A stretch of 64,000 nucleotides of DNA from Euleptes europaea (Eukaryota; Chordata; Lepidosauria; Squamata; Sphaerodactylidae), in the NCBI RefSeq assembly GCF_029931775.1, contig NC_079330.1, positions 6,899,206-6,963,205 of the forward strand, written 5' to 3'. A program made the position numbers and the translations under genes. The notes beneath the pieces are model-generated. The model was not told the origin of the DNA, made no database searches, and worked only from the letters and a program-made list of their open reading frames with translations. This document shows, piece by piece, positions 53,301-59,300 of the stretch (positions within the stretch are counted from its first letter, which is position 1; the number at the start of each line of letters is the position of its first letter).

Positions 53301-56300
53301 AACCCAGTAAGGGTCAGCTTCCTATTCTACTTCTTCTAAAATAAATATTAAAATAAAAATAAAATAATATTAGAAGAAAGTAAAAGCTATTCCACACAAT
53401 TCTGTTTGGAGATGCCTGCAGGTACTGAAGGTGGCCAACAGAGGAAGCTGTGATAGTACCCCACACTCCAGCTCTTGATAACGCAATAAAAACAACAACC
53501 AGCAACCCACACAGTAGCATACTTGTGGTCAGATATTCCATAAAGCTAACTGGCGGTCCACCTACAATCTCTAAATGGGCCAACTGATTGGTGTATCAGT
53601 CCTAGCAGACAGCTGTCTCCTTCCCATTTACATGCAATATGAGCATTTCGATTGACCTTGGTGAACAGTATTACGATAAGAAAAACGAGATGTTCAGGGA
53701 ACACCAGTATTAACCATGCAATACAGGAAGTACCAGCCTTTACGAATGACTATGCTGGTTCACTTTTGCCTTGCCAGATCTGACCACTACATGTCAAACT
53801 GGAAGCCACCATTTACAACTGGGATACATTTTGCATCCCTTTTGTACAATAAGCTTGTACCATTCAGGTGATCCAAGCTGACTGACATCTGTCACACTAC
53901 AGAGATCTCACCTGAGCACCTGGCAGTTCATGGAAACATTTTTACGTTTCGGTTATTTCACTAAGCTAGCCCGTCCAGCCAAACAGCTTGATCTAGAATC
54001 ACAAACTAACATCTCAAGATTTCAAGCAGATCCTTTTTACAGCGTTAGAAAACACAAATAGGAAGTGGAGTAGATGGGAGGGGGAGGATTACTGTTATTT
54101 TCCACTCCACTGAGGAAGCGGATAAAAATGCTCAGAACTGACAAGTAGGCACATTCTCGCAGAAGAGAGAAAGGCAGCTTTTTTAGAAGGGCAGAGTTTT
54201 CTCCTTGACTTTCTGGCCCGCGGGGCAGCTGCAGTCAATCCAAGCCAGTGCTGTGGCAAAAGCGAGTGGGGGAATGAAGGATGTGTTAAATGGAGTGAAC
54301 AGAGGACTTCTACGGTAATCCAATGCACAATTCTTTGCAAGGAAGTTCTACTGGCACCATCCATGTAAATACTACTTGCCTGGTCACCTTTGGTGATTAA
54401 GCACAGCTGCTAGGCTAGGAAGCTGTTTTATCTTTTAAGTCAAAAATGACTGAGAGCAGGTGTGCTAGTCAAGCTTTTGGAACTTACGATCAGGACCTTA
54501 GTCAACAATGCTTACATACACGACATTGCCTTATACTGAATCAGACCCTTGGTCCATCAAAGTCAGTACTGTCTGCTCAGACCAGCAGCAGATCTCCCGG
54601 GTCTCAGGCAGAAGTCTTTCACATCACCTACTTGGGCTCTCCAGGTTCTCAGGCAGGGGTCTTTCACGTCACCTACTTGCCTGGAGATGCCCGGGATTGA
54701 ACCTGGGACCATCTGCATGCCAAGCAGATGCTCTACCACTGAGCCACAGCTCCCTCCCTTAGAACTCAAACTCTGCAATTCTTACTGAGAAATGAAGCCT
54801 GGCCATTACTTGGAAATGATGCAGCTCCTTACACTGTCTTTTAGCTGTCCAGTGGCAGCTAATTTCCAATGCACACATGTAGCCTGGTATGGGACAGCTA
54901 TAGTAAAATGTCCCAAAAGGAAGAAAACCCATGGTACGAAGTTGTCCTAGCGATGGAGAAAGGGGAGGAGATCCTGGAATAACAGCTCAACAAATCATTT
55001 TCCAGGAGAATGAACTTTCCAGGATAATGAACGAAGGAGATTGTAGCAAATAACAGGAATATTGATGAGCTACAGACTTTTCAAAAGACAATGCTCTTAC
55101 TCCCAATATCAACAGCATTTGCATCCAAAATCTAGAGCTAACGAAGAGGGGATTCTGAATTAAATATTCCTCTACCTTGGATTATTTAATCAATGTAAAC
55201 ATTAATACCACCCTTTCTTCTGTCCGGTGATCACTGGTATATATTTTTTCAGTATTTTTTTAATTTCACTACATACTCCTTGAGCAAATGGTGAAGATTG
55301 TTAAGTGGCAAAAGGGTAGACACCCCACCAACAATCCTTCAGTGAGCATTCACACACGGAGCTGAGATTCTACTCTGTATTAGACACAGAGCCACGTACT
55401 GATCACTATTCAAATCTCATGAATCCAGAAAGGAACCGAATCTCTTGGATTCACATCCACACCAACAAAAGAATCTAGAAAAGATTTCTTTGTTTGTTCT
55501 TGCAAGTTATACCTCCCCCCAAATACAATGTGTGAAACAAGCAAATTGAGAATTCTAATGAGGCACCAGTAAGCCCTTTTAAAGCACCTCATTAATGCAA
55601 CAGTCAGAGTGTCAATAACAATTTAAAGACACACATTAAGTAATTTGATAAAAAAGCACTACACCCAGTCCCTGTTGAGCGCTGCTCCCAGCAAAATCCT
55701 GCCCCCAAACCTCCAGGTGCTTCTGCATGAGCTGGAAAGCAGGTCTTAATGAGTAAGACTCATATTAATGACACGGAGCTTTTAAAAATACGCAGCAGTC
55801 AATTATCTCATGAATACAAGGCTCCCTCCGCCCTCCCAATAGGTTTCTTGCCACCAGCCAGCCCCCATGTGCCTGGACCTCACAGGTATCGGTACTAATG
55901 AGCTTTGATTTTGTGAACCTTTCTATCTTTGTGGGGAGGCGAAAGAGGAGTGTTATTGTAGCACTGTGTCTAACAGACAAAGCCGCACACTGGCAAGTCA
56001 AGGTTTGACTCTTTCATTTGACATGGACTTGCCAGGCTGCCCTGAACTCTCTCTCTCAGACATACACACACACACACACTGTGGAATTGCAAAAGTAACC
56101 TACCTTACAAGGTCGTTGCATGAATTGCAAGATAATTATATGAAGCAATGTAAACATTACATATATCTTAACTATTTCTTCATAATGTGTGAGACTGAGC
56201 AGTAAACCAGAATTCATTAGCATCAATTTCACTTCTGCTAAGAGTCCACAAAGTCCTAAGCAAGTATCATTTCCATCTGGGGGGGCAAATGTGGTTCCCT

Positions 56301-59300
56301 TAGGTGAGCCACCCTCTCAACACCTCCACAGGGAGAATACTGACATGCATTTACAACAGTTCTGTAAAGTTGCAGAGGATGTATAAGCAATCTGAACTTT
56401 CTAAATCATAAATACAACACACCCACGTTTCTTGAGGAATAAAATCCAAATGGTCTTGTTGAATGGAGAAGAAAAGAACAAGGAGCTCCTGGCTGCCCCA
56501 TACCAGCTGGGTGACTAGGAATGCACTGAGCTCACCTTGGCACGTCACACCCAAGTGCCCTCAGCTTGGCCACAGACGCAGGCTCTTGCATGTCTGGACT
56601 TGGAAACCTCTCTCTGTGGGAGTGCTCCAAGGAAGCAAGCCCTTCCCTTTCTTTGGAAGCGAGAACTAAACAGCACATTTTTCCAAAAGCAGAGAGGCAA
56701 TGTTGGCTTCCTTCCACCGCCTTTGTGCAGAAGTGCTTCAGGAGAGTCCAGGAGACATCGATTTTGCATCTGCTTAGGGACAAACTAGAATGTAACAGCA
56801 TCCACCGGTCTGACTCATGGACGCCACTGCCATTTTAAAATGTTGCAAGAGCCTGATCCTAATCAGGCCAGTAGCTGAGGCACTCTTGTCCCCCAGCCCT
56901 TTCAAATGCCTATGCAGTCAAGGGGGAAGAGGGCGAACTTCTGGTTTGGCTCTTACGCTGCCCACTTGACAACGCTGTAGGAGGGGAGTGTCCAAGCCAA
57001 ACACAAACCACGGCAGCCATTTTGTGGTGGAATGTACTACCTCTCTCAAAATTCCAAAAGCGCCCGCAAGTCTAACAAGCTGGGGGGTCCCTGCTCTAAA
57101 GCACTCTTAACAGACATGGTATTTGTGAAGGAGGGGGTACTTGAAGATGAAACCAGCTTACAATCACCTTCCCTCCCCCCCCCCAACAGACACCCTGTGA
57201 GGTAGGTGGGGCTGAGGGAGTGTGACTAGCCCAAAGTCACCCAGCTGGCTTCACGTGTAGGAGTGGGCAACAAATCCAGTTCACCAGATTAGCCTCCCCC
57301 GCTCATGTGGAGGAGTGGGGAATCAAACCCCGTTCTCCAGATCAGAGTCCACCGCTCCAAACCACTGCTGAGTTGGTTGAGAGTAAGTGTACAAGTGTGA
57401 CGGGGGAAACTGTAAATCCCTCAGCAGTTGTGGATTCAAAGTGAACTTTCCATATAGGCTATCCTATAAAAATCACACTCAATTTGTTTCATTTTCTCTC
57501 CCTTGTCTTTAACCTACACAAGCAACAGGATTGCGTTCTGCAGCACTATTATTGCAGAGAGCCAGCATGGTGTAGTGGTTAAGGTGTCGGACTAAGATCT
57601 GAGGAACCCAGGTTCGAATCCCCACTCTGCCATGAAAACCTGCTGGGTGACCATGGGCCGGTCACACACTCTCATCCTTGACCCTGGCAAGTATGTGGAT
57701 GGGAGACCTCCGTGGAATACCAGGGTCGTGACGCAGAGGCAGGCAATGGCAAACCATCTCCAAAAGTCTCTTGCCTTGACAACCCTATGGGGTGGCCTCC
57801 ATCAGCTGTGACTTGACAGCAAAAACACCCCACTATTATTGTTTGCACTATCTTATTCTTATGGCACTGTCTCCTACTTTTGCAACTCATTTTCCTCCAT
57901 CTGTAGTATGTCGTATCTTACATTTTTTGTTTTATAAACCTACTGCACTGTGATTTCTCATGCTACCTTGACTGTATCACTTTTATATTGTGTAATCCAC
58001 CTCGAGTCTCAATAAGAATAGGGGCCTGTAAGGTAAAAAAAGCTGAAGGGAGGGATTTAAAGCTCTGTTTCCATCCTTTAGAATTCACACTATGACACAG
58101 GGGATGGGGGGAGAGACAAAGAAAAAGACAGCAATATTGATTGAGCCTACTGACTTTGATTACCACCTACTAGTAGACCCCAAAGATTTCCTGGTTCCTC
58201 CAACTTTCCCTTTTCCCCCCTCCTCTCCGTTTTTAAGCCCACGCACCCTCTTTTTTAATAGTTTTGCATTGATTTTCTTCCTCCAATTGTTAACATCTAT
58301 TAAAAATACACTGGAACAATAAAAAGAAGGGTTTCATCTGCGTAAGTTTGTGTTGAAATTGCCTTTCCCCACACACCCAAAGCAGCTTGTAATAAAATGT
58401 TGACAATGGCCATGTCATGATGAAACAGACTCCATGTTAGCAAATGCTTGTCATGTGATGCAAAGCTCTTCTTTATTTCCTCCCTCCCTCCAGTCTCTCA
58501 TGGAGGAGGGGGGTTTGAAGAGATGAAAGAGAAAAATACTTTAGGCCACAGTGAAAAAAAAGTGCCGGTAAGCAGCCTCAAAGGCCACTCAGTGGGCACA
58601 TTTGGGTAATATAGCTATACGGAGAAATAATCGAAATTAAGCAAAGGGGGGATGTCCTCACTTCTCAATGTTTATTTATACACACCAGGATTCCAGAAGG
58701 GTTTGTTGCAGCAAAATTAAACAGAACTCTGGTTGGCCTCGAAGGTACTATGGGCCTTCCGTTTAACTTTGAAGAATGAGAAAACGATCCTTCCTTCTTT
58801 CCCACCCCCAGCCAAGCCTCAAACTAGAAGAAGGGTCCATGATGGCAGGGACCAAAAACCAATCAATTTTTTATATTAAAAAAAAATGAGAAGCCTTGGT
58901 AGAAATACTACATACACACTTGACAAAAATAAGGGGATGTTCTTCTCTTCTCTTCGGATCACACACGGTCCTCACAGGATGCGAAGCTACATTTCTCCCC
59001 CCACCCCCGCCTGGTAATAAAAGAGTAAAGGAAATTCACATCGCCACCCCCGTCATAACAGCAGCATGATCTTGCCCAATTATGTGCCCTTTTTCTCCCC
59101 CCATCACCGCACTGGGCGCGGAGCTGTTTGTTGGGCACCTCGAAGGCCAATTTCAGGGGCGGGGGGAGATAGTTTTTGACTTGGGCAGAAGAGGGAAAAA
59201 AGAGATAAAATAGAGGAAAAAACCAATAAAGGGGGGGGACCAACCATGTATATCCCTTGTCCCCCCCTAAAATTCCTACTTGAACATTTAAGAATGATGG

